In this document: piece by piece, positions 1 through 9,157 of the stretch
How positions within the stretch are numbered: position 1 is the first letter of the stretch
How the letters are laid out: each line of letters opens with the position of its first letter
NCBI GenBank assembly: GCA_963664245.1
Contig: OY760934.1
Location: 1,240,001-1,304,000 of the forward strand
DNA from: GCA-2711565 sp963664245
GTDB taxonomy: Bacteria; Bacteroidota; Bacteroidia; Bacteroidales; GCA-2711565
DNA length: 64,000 bases
Reading direction: 5' to 3'
Program-made: the position numbers and the translations under genes
Notes under the pieces: model-generated
What the model was told of the DNA's origin: nothing
The model's input: the letters and a program-made list of their open reading frames with translations, nothing else
The model's database searches: none

Positions 1-17
1 TTTTGTTTGGTTCAAAG

Positions 18-25
18 CAAAAATA
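18..25 (-). promoter_or_regulatory. Possible -7 promoter box reading out of the window
   Basis: On the minus strand this reads TATTTTTG, matching the Bacteroidota -7 consensus TAnnTTTG. It would serve a gene lying beyond the left edge. No well-spaced TTG (-33) was found, so it is weak. An inverted repeat TTTTCAAT/ATTGAAAA lies nearby at about 52-77. The first 146 bases otherwise show no gene. Confidence 0.3.
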
Positions 26-146
26 AAAAAATCAAACATACAATCGGTTAATTTTCAATTTTTTAGATCGATTGAAAAGAGGACTTTGCAGATTAAGAAA
101 AAAGATATGTAGAAAATTAGTTTCCAGATATACTAATCGTTGAGAA

Positions 147-1493
147 TTATCCCCGGTAACGTATCCACTTCCACAGCTCTTTATACGTTGGTTTTTTCCC
201 GTACATTAAAATACCAATGCGGTAAATACGGGCTGCCAACCAGGTGGTTAGGAAAAAGCCTAAAACCAGCAATCCCATCGATAGGGCCAATTCCCAATAA
301 GGCACGCCAAAAGGCACCCTTGCCATCATAATAATGGGCGAGGTAAACGGAATCATCGACATCCAAAATGCCAGTGGACCTTCCGGGTTACGAATCACCA
401 CTTGTAACATAACAATAGCTAAAATCAACGGAATGGTAATTGGCAACATAAACTGCTGGGTATCGGTTTCATTATCAACGGCCGAACCAACCGCCGAAAA
501 CAATGCAGCATAAAGCAGATAGCCCCCCAGAAAATAAAAAGTAAACGAAAGAATAATAGAAACAAAGTTGATGGAATGTATCATCTCAAATACTTTTTGC
601 GGAGCACTTAATTCTTTTACATTGTCAGAAGGAACCAACTGATCTCCGGAAACCATTTCGGTTTTGGGAGGTTTAATATCATCCCCCATCAACGATTGAG
701 CCAGGCTTACAATCCCTGTGGTTAAAACAACCCAAAGTAATAGCTGAGTAAGTCCAACCATGGCTATTCCCAATATTTTTCCCATCAAAATTTGAAAGGG
801 CTTCACCGAAGAGACAATTACCTCGATGATACGATTAGTCTTTTCTTCAATCACCCCGCGCATAATCTGTGCTCCAAAAATAAAGATGAACATATAAATC
901 ATAAATGCCGTAAAACCACCTACAGCCATTGATAAACCTGCATAGGTTTGGGTTTCTTCATCACCTTCGCCCAATTTAATGGTACTAATATTGATGTTGG
1001 TTTTTATAGCTACCGGAATATTGAAAGCAATTTCTTTTTGCTTTTCATTTAAGCTCAATTTGTCAATCTCAAGAACCAGTTTCTGCTCCTCAATCTCTTT
1101 ACGCATCACCCTTTCGATGTACGATTTGAGATCGAGGTTGGGTTGTTTATCCGAATAAAGCATGCCCTGGTTAGGCAGATTTAGTTGTTTTTTGGGAATG
1201 TAGAGCAAAGCATATACATCCAAATCTTCAAAACTGCTTTTTGCTTCTTCCAAATCCATCTCAAGTTTAATAAACTTATGGCTTTCGTCCGTTTTAAATT
1301 TTCCCCAAAACAAGCCACTGTCATCAATCACCGCTACGGTTTTTTGCGAACCTTCATCAGTCATCGCTAAATAAACCGGCACAATAAACATGGCTGCCAT
1401 TAAAATCGGCCCCAAAATAGTCATTACGATAAACGAAGGTTTACGAACCCTAATCAAATATTCTCTCGAAATAATAAGTCCTATTTTTCCCAT
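147..1493 (-). CDS. ABC-2 family exporter permease (NatB-like)
   Basis: Membrane subunit of an ABC exporter, expected to move a substrate (unknown; sodium or a small organic compound in characterised NatB relatives) out of the inner membrane. The 448-residue chain has one N-terminal membrane segment (about residues 22-44), a large extracytoplasmic domain to about residue 180, then five to six hydrophobic segments in the C-terminal half, the usual ABC2_membrane_3 layout. The stretch GAQIMRGVIEEKTNRIIEVI is typical of this family. Its start lies 5 bases after the stop of the ATPase gene upstream, so the two form an operon. Family assignment is firm; the substrate is not known. Confidence 0.9.
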   Translation of the reverse strand: MGKIGLIISREYLIRVRKPSFIVMTILGPILMAAMFIVPVYLAMTDEGSQKTVAVIDDSGLFWGKFKTDESHKFIKLEMDLEEAKSSFEDLDVYALLYIPKKQLNLPNQGMLYSDKQPNLDLKSYIERVMRKEIEEQKLVLEIDKLSLNEKQKEIAFNIPVAIKTNINISTIKLGEGDEETQTYAGLSMAVGGFTAFMIYMFIFIFGAQIMRGVIEEKTNRIIEVIVSSVKPFQILMGKILGIAMVGLTQLLLWVVLTTGIVSLAQSLMGDDIKPPKTEMVSGDQLVPSDNVKELSAPQKVFEMIHSINFVSIILSFTFYFLGGYLLYAALFSAVGSAVDNETDTQQFMLPITIPLILAIVMLQVVIRNPEGPLAFWMSMIPFTSPIIMMARVPFGVPYWELALSMGLLVLGFFLTTWLAARIYRIGILMYGKKPTYKELWKWIRYRG

Positions 1494-1498
1494 GGCGA

Positions 1499-2425
1499 TT
1501 AGTTTTTAGATTGGTTTGCTTCGGCCACACGTTGAATAAAAATATCATTCATACTTGGAATGATTTCGTTAAATGAAAGGATTTCCATGTGAGGAATAAG
1601 TTGTTTTAGGAGGTCGTTTTGGCTGCCTTCATTCACTTTGATTTTAGCAAACGAAGCATCTTCATCTTTCCCGGTATCAATCATTTCAAAATTTCCGTTT
1701 ACCAGGCTTTGAATATCCTGCTCAAAACCAGTGTAAAAAATTTCAAAAATGTTGGATTTATATTCACGTTTAACTTCTTTCACCTTCCCATCAAGGATTT
1801 TACGCGAGTTATTAATCAAGGCAATGTGATCACATAGCTCCTCTACCGAAGCCATATTGTGTGTAGAAAAAATAATGGTTGATCCGTTTTCCCGAAGTTT
1901 CAAGATTTCATCTCTCAAAAGATTAACATTAATCGGATCGAAACCGGAAAAAGGTTCATCAAAAATCAACAATTCGGGTTCGTGCAAAATAGTGACAATA
2001 AACTGTACTTTTTGCTGCATACCTTTTGAAAGCTCTTCCACTTTGCGGTTCCACCAGGCAGCAATATCAAATTTTTCGAACCAGATTTTCAGGCGTTTGA
2101 TTGCTTCCGAACGGCTCAATCCTTTTAATTGGGCAAGATAAATCGCCTGCTCGCCCACTTTCATTTTTTTATACAAACCGCGTTCCTCGGGTAAATAGCC
2201 AATATTGGCAATGTGTTTGGGTTGTAATTTTTCACCCTTCAAAAACAATCTCCCGGTATCAGGAGCGGTAATTTGGTTAATAATACGGATCAAGGTCGTT
2301 TTTCCGGCTCCATTGGGGCCAAGCAATCCGAAGATACTATTTTCAGGAACCTTAATACTCAAATCAGTCAGAGCCTGATGATTTGCAAAGGCTTTGTTAA
2401 CGTTTTCGGCAATAAATAAATCCAT
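1499..2425 (-). CDS. ABC transporter ATP-binding protein (NatA-like)
   Basis: ATPase partner of the downstream ABC-2 permease. Walker A GPNGAGKT is at residues 36-43, followed by the signature LSKGMQQ and Walker B LLIFDEPF, with a switch His in IFSTHN. A C-terminal extension of about 80 residues follows the ATPase core, as in the DrrA/NatA group. I chose the ATG at 2425 (308 residues, MDLFIAENVNKAF) because the ABC fold begins right there; an in-frame ATG at 2476 would add 17 residues unlike the family. It is transcribed first in a two-gene operon. Confidence 0.92.
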   Translation of the reverse strand: MDLFIAENVNKAFANHQALTDLSIKVPENSIFGLLGPNGAGKTTLIRIINQITAPDTGRLFLKGEKLQPKHIANIGYLPEERGLYKKMKVGEQAIYLAQLKGLSRSEAIKRLKIWFEKFDIAAWWNRKVEELSKGMQQKVQFIVTILHEPELLIFDEPFSGFDPINVNLLRDEILKLRENGSTIIFSTHNMASVEELCDHIALINNSRKILDGKVKEVKREYKSNIFEIFYTGFEQDIQSLVNGNFEMIDTGKDEDASFAKIKVNEGSQNDLLKQLIPHMEILSFNEIIPSMNDIFIQRVAEANQSKN

Positions 2426-2620
2426 TGAATTGTAAATTTGGTGGGGTAAAACTACTAAAATTTTGAAATGAATCAAAAATTCAAATGAACTTTAGAAAAA
2501 GTTAACAATTAATAAATCGCTACGCCTCAGAAAGGGATCTGTTTCGGATGAAATTCAATATTATAAATGATAATTGGCCGGAAGACAAAGATCCGAAGAT
2601 GGAAGAAAAGTATAGCCGAC

Positions 2621-2639
2621 TTAAGGCTTCAAGCCTTAA
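2621..2639. repeat. Perfect 9+1+9 palindrome between dnaJ and the ABC ATPase gene
   Basis: TTAAGGCTT-C-AAGCCTTAA. It sits in the 279-base space between the end of dnaJ and the start of the ABC ATPase gene. It has no adjoining T-run, so it is a weak terminator candidate and could be a short repeat element. The rest of the spacer is AT-rich with no clear gene; a 31-codon ATG-to-stop reading frame at 2548-2643 overlaps it. Confidence 0.45.
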
Positions 2640-2704
2640 TTAACAGCAACTAAATTATCTACAATAAATTACAAGTATTTTAGCTTTAATGTCAAAAGCT
2701 TTTT

Positions 2705-3865
2705 TTAATACCCTTCAAAATACTCTTTCATCCGGCTGAAAAAGCTTTGGTCTTTACTGCTTGGGTTGGGTTTAAAATTATCTGATTTTGATAATTTTTC
2801 CAGCATTTCTTTTTCTTCTTTTGTAAGGTTCTTTGGCGTCCACACATTGATATTAATTAAAAGATCGCCACGACTGTATGAATTCACATCTGGCAATCCT
2901 TTTCCTTTCAGGCGAAGTACTTTTCCGGCCTGGGTACCAGCCGGGATTTTCACCCTTGCTTTTCCATCAACAGTAGGAATTTCAATATTGGTTCCGAGCG
3001 CAGCTTCCGGAATGCTCAAATATTTGTCGTAAACCAAATTAAAACCATCGCGGATCAGTTCGTCGTGCGGAATTTCTTCAATCAACACAATTAAATCTCC
3101 GGGGATTCCTCCTCGGGCTCCGGCATTTCCTTTGCCACTTACCGACAGTTGCATGCCTTCGGCAACTCCGGCCGGAATTTTAATCGAGATCACATCCTCA
3201 CCCCTTACAATGCCATCGCCACCACATGAGTGACATTTGTTTTGAATGATCTTTCCTTCTCCGCCGCAAGTCGGACAAGTTGAAGAAGTTTGCATTTGCC
3301 CCAGGAAAGTATTGGCAACACGGGTCACCTGTCCGGTTCCATGGCAGGTAGGACAAGTTGCATGTCCTCCGTGGCCCTCGGCTCCGCTACCTCCACACGA
3401 ATTACAAGTTACGTATTTGTTGACTTTTATTTTTTTCTCAACGCCATTGGCAATTTCCTGCAAAGTCAGTTTTACTTTTACCCTCAGGTTAGAACCTTTA
3501 TTTACACGCCGGCGACGGCCACTGCTTCCAAAGCCGCCAAAACCACCACCAAATGCGCTTCCAAAGATATCGCCAAAATTGCTAAAGATGTCTTCCATGC
3601 TCATGCCACCACCGAAACCATGGCCACCACTGGCAGCACCTCCAACACCGGCATGTCCGAATTGATCGTATCGCTGACGCTTCTCCGCGTTGCTCAACAC
3701 CTCGTAAGCCTCGGCAGCTTCCTTAAATTTATCTTCAGCCTCTTTGTTATCCGGGTTCTTATCAGGGTGATATTTTAAAGCCTGCTTACGGTAAGCTTTT
3801 TTAATTTCCGCTTCCGATGCATCTTTCGACACTTCCAATATTTCGTAATAATCTCTTTTCGACAT
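2705..3865 (-). CDS. dnaJ: Chaperone DnaJ (Hsp40)
   Basis: Co-chaperone that delivers unfolded proteins to DnaK and stimulates its ATPase. The 386 residues show all parts of a type I DnaJ: J domain with HPD (YHPDKNP), a Gly/Phe-rich linker, four zinc-binding CxxCxGxG repeats (CNSCGGSG, CPTCHGTG, CPTCGGEG, CHSCGGDG) and the C-terminal substrate-binding domains. It follows grpE by 28 bases on the same strand, so the two are co-transcribed. dnaK is not in this window. Confidence 0.98.
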   Translation of the reverse strand: MSKRDYYEILEVSKDASEAEIKKAYRKQALKYHPDKNPDNKEAEDKFKEAAEAYEVLSNAEKRQRYDQFGHAGVGGAASGGHGFGGGMSMEDIFSNFGDIFGSAFGGGFGGFGSSGRRRRVNKGSNLRVKVKLTLQEIANGVEKKIKVNKYVTCNSCGGSGAEGHGGHATCPTCHGTGQVTRVANTFLGQMQTSSTCPTCGGEGKIIQNKCHSCGGDGIVRGEDVISIKIPAGVAEGMQLSVSGKGNAGARGGIPGDLIVLIEEIPHDELIRDGFNLVYDKYLSIPEAALGTNIEIPTVDGKARVKIPAGTQAGKVLRLKGKGLPDVNSYSRGDLLININVWTPKNLTKEEKEMLEKLSKSDNFKPNPSSKDQSFFSRMKEYFEGY

Positions 3866-3893
3866 CTTTTGTAAAATTCAGTAAGCTTACTAT

Positions 3894-4517
3894 TTATTTC
3901 CCAACCACAACTTTCGCAAAGCGGATTACTTTTCCGCCCAGGATATAACCTTTTTCGATCACATCAACTACTTTGCCTTTCATGTCTTCTGAAGGAGCCG
4001 GAATCTGGGTCAAAGCTTCGTGATAATCGGTATCAAATTCTTTGCCTTGCGAATCCATACACTCCAGGCCTTTGGCTCCAAGCGTAGTTTTCAGTTTATT
4101 GTAAATTAAGGTTACCCCTTCTTTTAAACTTTCTGTTTCTTTTGATTCTTCGAACGCTTTCAGGGCGCGTTCAAAATCATCGATAATCGGGAGCATGGAT
4201 ACCACAACTTCCTGCGAAGCTGTTTTGGTTAGTTCCAAACGCTCTTTGATGTTTCTTTTACGGAAATTATCAAACTCGGAAAACAGCCGTAAATATTTAT
4301 CGTTCAGCTCGGCATATTTTTCCTTTTCTTCGTCCAGTTCTTCGGCGACAGTTTTTTTCTTCCGCCTCAATTTCTTCTTAGTTTCTTTTTTATCTTCTGG
4401 AGTTTCTGACGAAGAACTTTTCTCTTCCGTTTCTTTTACCTCGTTCGCTTCGGTTTCTTTAACTTCCGCTTCTTGTTTAATCTCTTCTTCCTTATGTTGA
4501 TCTTTTTCCTTAGTCAT
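3894..4517 (-). CDS. grpE: Nucleotide exchange factor GrpE
   Basis: Releases ADP from DnaK in the cytosolic Hsp70 cycle. The protein has 207 residues. The first 65 or so are very rich in Glu and Lys (low complexity), followed by a long coiled coil (ELDEEKEKYAELNDKYLRLF) and a C-terminal beta domain containing the family stretch ending GYILGGKVIRFAKVVVGK. It lies just upstream of dnaJ, the usual Bacteroidota order. The long acidic N-terminus is common in this phylum and is probably disordered. Confidence 0.96.
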   Translation of the reverse strand: MTKEKDQHKEEEIKQEAEVKETEANEVKETEEKSSSSETPEDKKETKKKLRRKKKTVAEELDEEKEKYAELNDKYLRLFSEFDNFRKRNIKERLELTKTASQEVVVSMLPIIDDFERALKAFEESKETESLKEGVTLIYNKLKTTLGAKGLECMDSQGKEFDTDYHEALTQIPAPSEDMKGKVVDVIEKGYILGGKVIRFAKVVVGK

Positions 4518-4620
4518 TGCTAAAACAAAAATTTATTTATAAACCCACCCCTGCTTCACAAATTATTTGCCAATCCGATTTGTGAGACAATTTGTCATAA
4601 TATTTAAAAGGGGAGAAAAA

Positions 4621-5928
4621 TTAATCGATACGTTTAATTTGAGCCCCAAGCATACGCAGGCGTTCATCAATATTTTGATAACCACGGTCAATTTGTTCAA
4701 TATTATCGATAACGCTTTTACCTTCGGCCGAAAGTGCTGCAATTAACAGGGCAACCCCGGCACGGATATCGGGCGATGTCATTTTAATCCCGCGAAGCGG
4801 ATATTTACGATCCAAGCCGATGACCGTTGCACGGTGCGGATCGCACAAAATAATCTGCGCTCCCATATCAATCAGTTTATCCACAAAAAACAAACGGCTT
4901 TCAAACATTTTTTGGTGAATCAAAACACTGCCTTTGGCCTGTGTTGCCACCACCAAAGCGATACTAATCAGGTCGGGGGTAAATCCCGGCCACGGAGCAT
5001 CAGCAATGGTCATGATAGAACCATCAATAAAAGTTTCGACCTCGTAACTTTCCTGCTCAGGGATGAATAAATTGTTTCCTCTGGGTTCGATATGAATGCC
5101 CATGCGGCGGAACACTTCCGGAATAATGCCAAGGGCTTCATAATCTACTCCTTTAATGGTAACTTCCGACTGTGTCATGGCGGCCATCCCGATAAAGCTT
5201 CCTACTTCAATCATATCGGCCATCATTCGGTGCTCACATCCCCCAAGGCTGTCAACGCCATCAATGGTCAGCAAGTTGGAACCTACACCCTGAATCCGCG
5301 CTCCCATACGAATCAGCATTTTGCTCAATTGTAAAAGGTAAGGTTCGCAGGCAGCATTAAAAATAGTGGTGCGGCCTTCGGCCAAAGTGGCGGCCATTAA
5401 AATATTGGCGGTACCGGTCACCGAAGCTTCATCTAAAAGCATGTTATTGCCTTTGAGTTTTTCAGCTTCAACCAGGTAATATTTTTCGGCGGCTTTGTAA
5501 GTAAATTTAGCTCCCAGTTTTTGCAGTCCGATAAAGTGGGTGTCTAAACGGCGGCGGCCTATTTTATCACCACCGGGTTGCGGGATAAAACCTTTTCCAA
5601 AGCGCGCTACCAAAGGCCCCAATATCATGATGGATCCCCGGAGGCTGGAAGCTTTTTTCTGAAAATCGTCCGTTCTTAAATAACCAAAATCAATATTTTC
5701 AGCCTGGAAAGTATAAGTACCGGCACTGATTTTTTCAATCCTCACCCCCAAATGCTTTAACAAGTCAATCAATTTATTGACATCGCGAATATCCGGGATG
5801 TTTGAAATGGTAATCTTTTCGGGGCTTAAAAGCGTTGCACAGATTATTTGCAAAGCTTCATTTTTAGCACCCTGGGGAATAATTTCCCCGCTTAGTTTTT
5901 GCCCGCCAATAATCTCGAAAGAACTCAC
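4621..5928 (-). CDS. murA: UDP-N-acetylglucosamine 1-carboxyvinyltransferase (MurA)
   Basis: First committed step of peptidoglycan synthesis: transfers enolpyruvate from PEP to UDP-GlcNAc in the cytosol. The 435 residues have the normal length and the EPSP-synthase-like double domain, with PEP-binding Lys-Asn in GAKNEAL (K22, N23). The catalytic loop reads PQPGGDKIGRRRLD: position 121 is Asp where E. coli MurA has Cys115. An Asp here is known from mycobacterial, chlamydial and Borrelia enzymes, which are active but not alkylated by fosfomycin, so natural resistance is inferred. The start codon is GTG at 5928. It is 16 bases downstream of the DUF4290 gene, so the two probably share a transcript. 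Confidence 0.97.
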   Translation of the reverse strand: MSSFEIIGGQKLSGEIIPQGAKNEALQIICATLLSPEKITISNIPDIRDVNKLIDLLKHLGVRIEKISAGTYTFQAENIDFGYLRTDDFQKKASSLRGSIMILGPLVARFGKGFIPQPGGDKIGRRRLDTHFIGLQKLGAKFTYKAAEKYYLVEAEKLKGNNMLLDEASVTGTANILMAATLAEGRTTIFNAACEPYLLQLSKMLIRMGARIQGVGSNLLTIDGVDSLGGCEHRMMADMIEVGSFIGMAAMTQSEVTIKGVDYEALGIIPEVFRRMGIHIEPRGNNLFIPEQESYEVETFIDGSIMTIADAPWPGFTPDLISIALVVATQAKGSVLIHQKMFESRLFFVDKLIDMGAQIILCDPHRATVIGLDRKYPLRGIKMTSPDIRAGVALLIAALSAEGKSVIDNIEQIDRGYQNIDERLRMLGAQIKRID

Positions 5929-5944
5929 CGCGTTTTTTTAGATT

Positions 5945-6625
5945 TTAATATGAACTATATTTTTTGTGGTAACCATTTTTATCTTTCCCTTTTTTCCCAA
6001 AAGGTTTCTTTTTCTTTTGGTACGAACCGGACCCCGAACTAGAACCCGAACCAGAACCAGTAGAACTTCCCCTGGAAAGGATATCTCCGGTATTCAACAA
6101 ACGTGAATTTTCAGGCATTTCCAATTTGCCGTCCGACAAAATTTTCAAATGCTCATAAATCAAATCATCATTTACCGAATCGCGATTCCAATTTAAATAT
6201 GATTTTTTCAAATGGTTGGCAACCGATTTTATGTAGGTATTTTTTTCTTCCCCGTCTTCCATCTCTATCACCTTGTCAATTACCCGTTGTAAATTCTTGC
6301 CATACTGGCGGAATTTAATATTGTTTTCTTGGTAACCCAGGCGTTCTGGTTTAGACTCTAATGCTTTTTTAGTAGGAACCGGAAACGGGCTGTCAACATC
6401 CAGTTTAAACCCGGAAATCATGTGTAAATGATCCCAAAGTTTTTGCTTAAAATCAACGGTATCTTTAACGTGCGGGTGCATTTGTGCCATCACGTCTACA
6501 ATAAGATAAGCCGATTTAGTACGTTTAACACGGTCACCCATGGTCATGGTGTATTCAATCATTTTTTGAATATTACGGCCATATTCCGAAATCACCAAAT
6601 TGTTTCTAGTCGTGTTATATTCCAT
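5945..6625 (-). CDS. DUF4290 family protein
   Basis: Bacteroidota-specific family of unknown function that is typically found beside murA, as here. The 226 residues are soluble, with no signal peptide or membrane segment. Residues 1-170 are helical and carry two related halves beginning NNLVISEYGRNIQKMIEY and NNIKFRQYGKNLQRVIDK, which looks like an internal duplication. The tail from about residue 180 is a Ser/Gly repeat followed by a very basic end (KKKKPFGKKGKDK), suggesting contact with nucleic acid or acidic partners; that is inference. It precedes murA in the same operon. Confidence 0.85.
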   Translation of the reverse strand: MEYNTTRNNLVISEYGRNIQKMIEYTMTMGDRVKRTKSAYLIVDVMAQMHPHVKDTVDFKQKLWDHLHMISGFKLDVDSPFPVPTKKALESKPERLGYQENNIKFRQYGKNLQRVIDKVIEMEDGEEKNTYIKSVANHLKKSYLNWNRDSVNDDLIYEHLKILSDGKLEMPENSRLLNTGDILSRGSSTGSGSGSSSGSGSYQKKKKPFGKKGKDKNGYHKKYSSY

Positions 6626-6735
6626 CTTTTAATTTATTTCAATACTATTTTTGGTATTCCTAATGTTTTGGAGTTCGTTTAAAGAACTTAAATATTTTTT
6701 ACACAGGTAATAAGGATGCAAAGATAAGTAATTTT

Positions 6736-9051
6736 TTATACAATTTTCAATTTCGCAAATTTTAACAAAAGTTGTTTTTGCCCTACAGACTGGAAAAACA
6801 CCGTGGCTTTTTTATTTGGCCCCTCCCCTTCGAGGTTCACCACCTTGCCTTTTCCAAACTTGACATGTTCTACTTCCATGCCGGTTTGCAGTTTTTCAAT
6901 AATATCTTTATCAAAATCAACAGGACTTGCCGCTGTTGCCGAACCAATTTTTTTCAGGTTCTTTTTATAAATAGGAGCCACGGGAGGTTGTTTTCGTTGA
7001 AAGCCTGATCCGTTTCCTGCTTTTGGCCGTTCATCCTCTTGCAATTTTGATTTGAATATAGATGCCCTCTGCGGGCGGTCGATGTATTTATCATCCACTT
7101 CTTCTAAAAAGCGGCTAGGTTCACACACTGTTAAATTCCCCCATTTGTAGCGGCTCTCGGCATAAGAAAGAAACAATTGCTTTTCGGCACGGGTAACGGC
7201 CACGTAAAACAAGCGGCGCTCTTCCTCTAAATCGGCCCTTGAATTCAGTGACTGTATGCCTGGAAAAAGATTCTCTTCCAAACCTACCACAAAAACACAG
7301 GGAAACTCAAGGCCCTTAGCCGCGTGAATGGTCATCAGCGAAACATAATCGCCGCCATCTTTATCTTTGGTATCGGCATCGGTAATGAGCGAAACATCCT
7401 GCATAAACTCGTCCAAACCACGGGTGAGGTTGCCTTCCCGTTCTTCAATTTGCTCGTCGGTAAGCTCCATTTCGGTAAACTCCTTGATGGCATTCAGCAA
7501 CTCCTCGATGTTTTCGTAACGGCTCACACCCTCGGGGGTTTTATCGTTATAAAGTTCTTTCAAGATACCGGAATTATTGGCAATCTGTTTTCCCAAATCA
7601 TAAGCATTTTGGGTTCCCAACTGTGCCGAAAAACTCTTAATCATGGTAACAAAACTTTCGATTTTGTTACGGGTTCCTGCATTAACAGTCGCCGGAATAT
7701 TGGCCGGATCGCTGATTACTTCCCAGAGGCTCAAATCTTTTTCGTCGGCAGCAATTTGAATCCGCTGGATACTTGTTGCCCCAATTCCACGTATGGGATA
7801 ATTGATGGTTCGCAACAAAGCATCTTCATCTTTATTATTAATCACCAAACGGAAATACGCCAACACATCTTTTACTTCTTTACGTTTGTAGAAAGATAAT
7901 CCACCAAAAATCCGGTACGGAATGTTTTGCCTGCGAAGAGCCTCCTCGATGGAACGCGACTGGGCATTAGTGCGGTAAAGAACCGCGAAGGACGAGTCCG
8001 GGATATGCTGGTTCATTTTGGTTTCAAAAATGGCATTGGCCACCAGTGTTCCTTCTTCGTTATCGCTAGCGGCCCGCATTAATTTAATGCGGTTGCCTTC
8101 GTCATTTTCGGTCCAAACCACTTTCTGGATCTGATCTTTATTCTTTTCGATAATGCTGTTGGCCGCTTCCACAATCATTTTGGTTGAGCGGTAATTTTGT
8201 TCCAGCTTGAAGACGGCATGATCGGGATAGTCTTTCTGGAAATTTAAAATGTTTTGAATGTTGGCTCCACGGAAAGCATAAATACTTTGGGCATCGTCGC
8301 CCACCACACAAATATTTTCGTTATTCGCCGCCAAGCGTTTAATGATTAAATATTGCGAATAGTTAGTATCCTGGTACTCATCTACCAAAATGTATTCAAA
8401 CCTCCGCTGGTATTTGTACAAAACATCTTCAAAATCGCGGAAAAGCACGTTGATATTAAACAATAAATCGTCGAAATCCATGGCATCGGCTTTTTTGAGG
8501 CGGGCATTGTAAGTGCTGTATATTTTGCCAATCATAGGTTTGTTGGCCGATTTATCGGCATTCTGGATTTCAGAATTTTTGTTGTACTCGGCCGGGGTAA
8601 TTAAGTTGATTTTTGCCCCCGAAATACGGTTCAATACGTAATTTACCGGGTATTGTTTATCATCCAGGTTATTTTCTTTGATGATGGCTTTAATCAAACG
8701 TTTGCTATCGTCGGTATCGTAAATGGTAAAGTTTGACGTATAGTTTAAGCGGTGTCCCTCCTGACGCAAAATACGTGCAAAAATAGAGTGGAAGGTCCCC
8801 ATCCAAACATTGCGGGCATCAGGGCCTATCAGCTGGTTGATCCGCTCCTTCATTTCACGGGCAGCTTTGTTGGTAAAGGTGAGGGCTAAAATTTTAAAAG
8901 GGTCGACACCTTTTTGCATTAAGTAAGCCACTTTATAGGTAAGCACACGCGTTTTTCCCGAGCCTGCCCCGGCAATCACCATGGTTGCTCCATCAGTATG
9001 TTCTACAGCCTGTTGCTGTACATCGTTCAGTTCTTTAAGTATGTCTCTCAC
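6736..9051 (-). CDS. UvrD/PcrA-type superfamily 1 DNA helicase
   Basis: 3'-5' DNA helicase for nucleotide excision and mismatch repair and for clearing stalled complexes. Seen in the 771 residues: Walker A AGAGSGKT (27-34), TFTNKAAREMKER (motif Ia), VDEYQDTN (motif II), GDDAQSIYAFRGA (motif III), QNYRS (motif IV), the VSLMTIHAAKGLEF motif V and VAVTRAE motif VI. The C-terminal 60 residues form the PcrA/UvrD Tudor-like domain (GMEVEHVKFGKGKVV) that binds RNA polymerase in PcrA. The start is GTG at 9051, matching the family N-terminus. It stands alone, 110 bases upstream of the DUF4290 gene. Confidence 0.96.
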   Translation of the reverse strand: MRDILKELNDVQQQAVEHTDGATMVIAGAGSGKTRVLTYKVAYLMQKGVDPFKILALTFTNKAAREMKERINQLIGPDARNVWMGTFHSIFARILRQEGHRLNYTSNFTIYDTDDSKRLIKAIIKENNLDDKQYPVNYVLNRISGAKINLITPAEYNKNSEIQNADKSANKPMIGKIYSTYNARLKKADAMDFDDLLFNINVLFRDFEDVLYKYQRRFEYILVDEYQDTNYSQYLIIKRLAANNENICVVGDDAQSIYAFRGANIQNILNFQKDYPDHAVFKLEQNYRSTKMIVEAANSIIEKNKDQIQKVVWTENDEGNRIKLMRAASDNEEGTLVANAIFETKMNQHIPDSSFAVLYRTNAQSRSIEEALRRQNIPYRIFGGLSFYKRKEVKDVLAYFRLVINNKDEDALLRTINYPIRGIGATSIQRIQIAADEKDLSLWEVISDPANIPATVNAGTRNKIESFVTMIKSFSAQLGTQNAYDLGKQIANNSGILKELYNDKTPEGVSRYENIEELLNAIKEFTEMELTDEQIEEREGNLTRGLDEFMQDVSLITDADTKDKDGGDYVSLMTIHAAKGLEFPCVFVVGLEENLFPGIQSLNSRADLEEERRLFYVAVTRAEKQLFLSYAESRYKWGNLTVCEPSRFLEEVDDKYIDRPQRASIFKSKLQEDERPKAGNGSGFQRKQPPVAPIYKKNLKKIGSATAASPVDFDKDIIEKLQTGMEVEHVKFGKGKVVNLEGEGPNKKATVFFQSVGQKQLLLKFAKLKIV

Positions 9052-9130
9052 GGGGGAAAAAATTTTGACAGGGCAAAGGTAACAGAAAAGATTGGGATGG
9101 GGAAATTAATAAACGTCGAAATAGAAATAA

Positions 9131-9157
9131 AAAAGGGAGCAAAGAGCTCCTTTTTTT
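9131..9157 (-). terminator. Rho-independent terminator of the DUF3857 gene pair
   Basis: On the minus strand GGAGC-(5)-GCTCC with flanking A and T tracts, followed by a T-rich run. The distal arm starts right at the stop codon of the gene ending at 9156, so it terminates the DUF3857 operon. Confidence 0.8.

Noticed and set aside
3290..3778. Long plus-strand reading frames opposite dnaJ
   Set aside because: They lie entirely inside dnaJ on the other strand, have repetitive composition from its Gly-rich and Cys-rich codons, and match no family.
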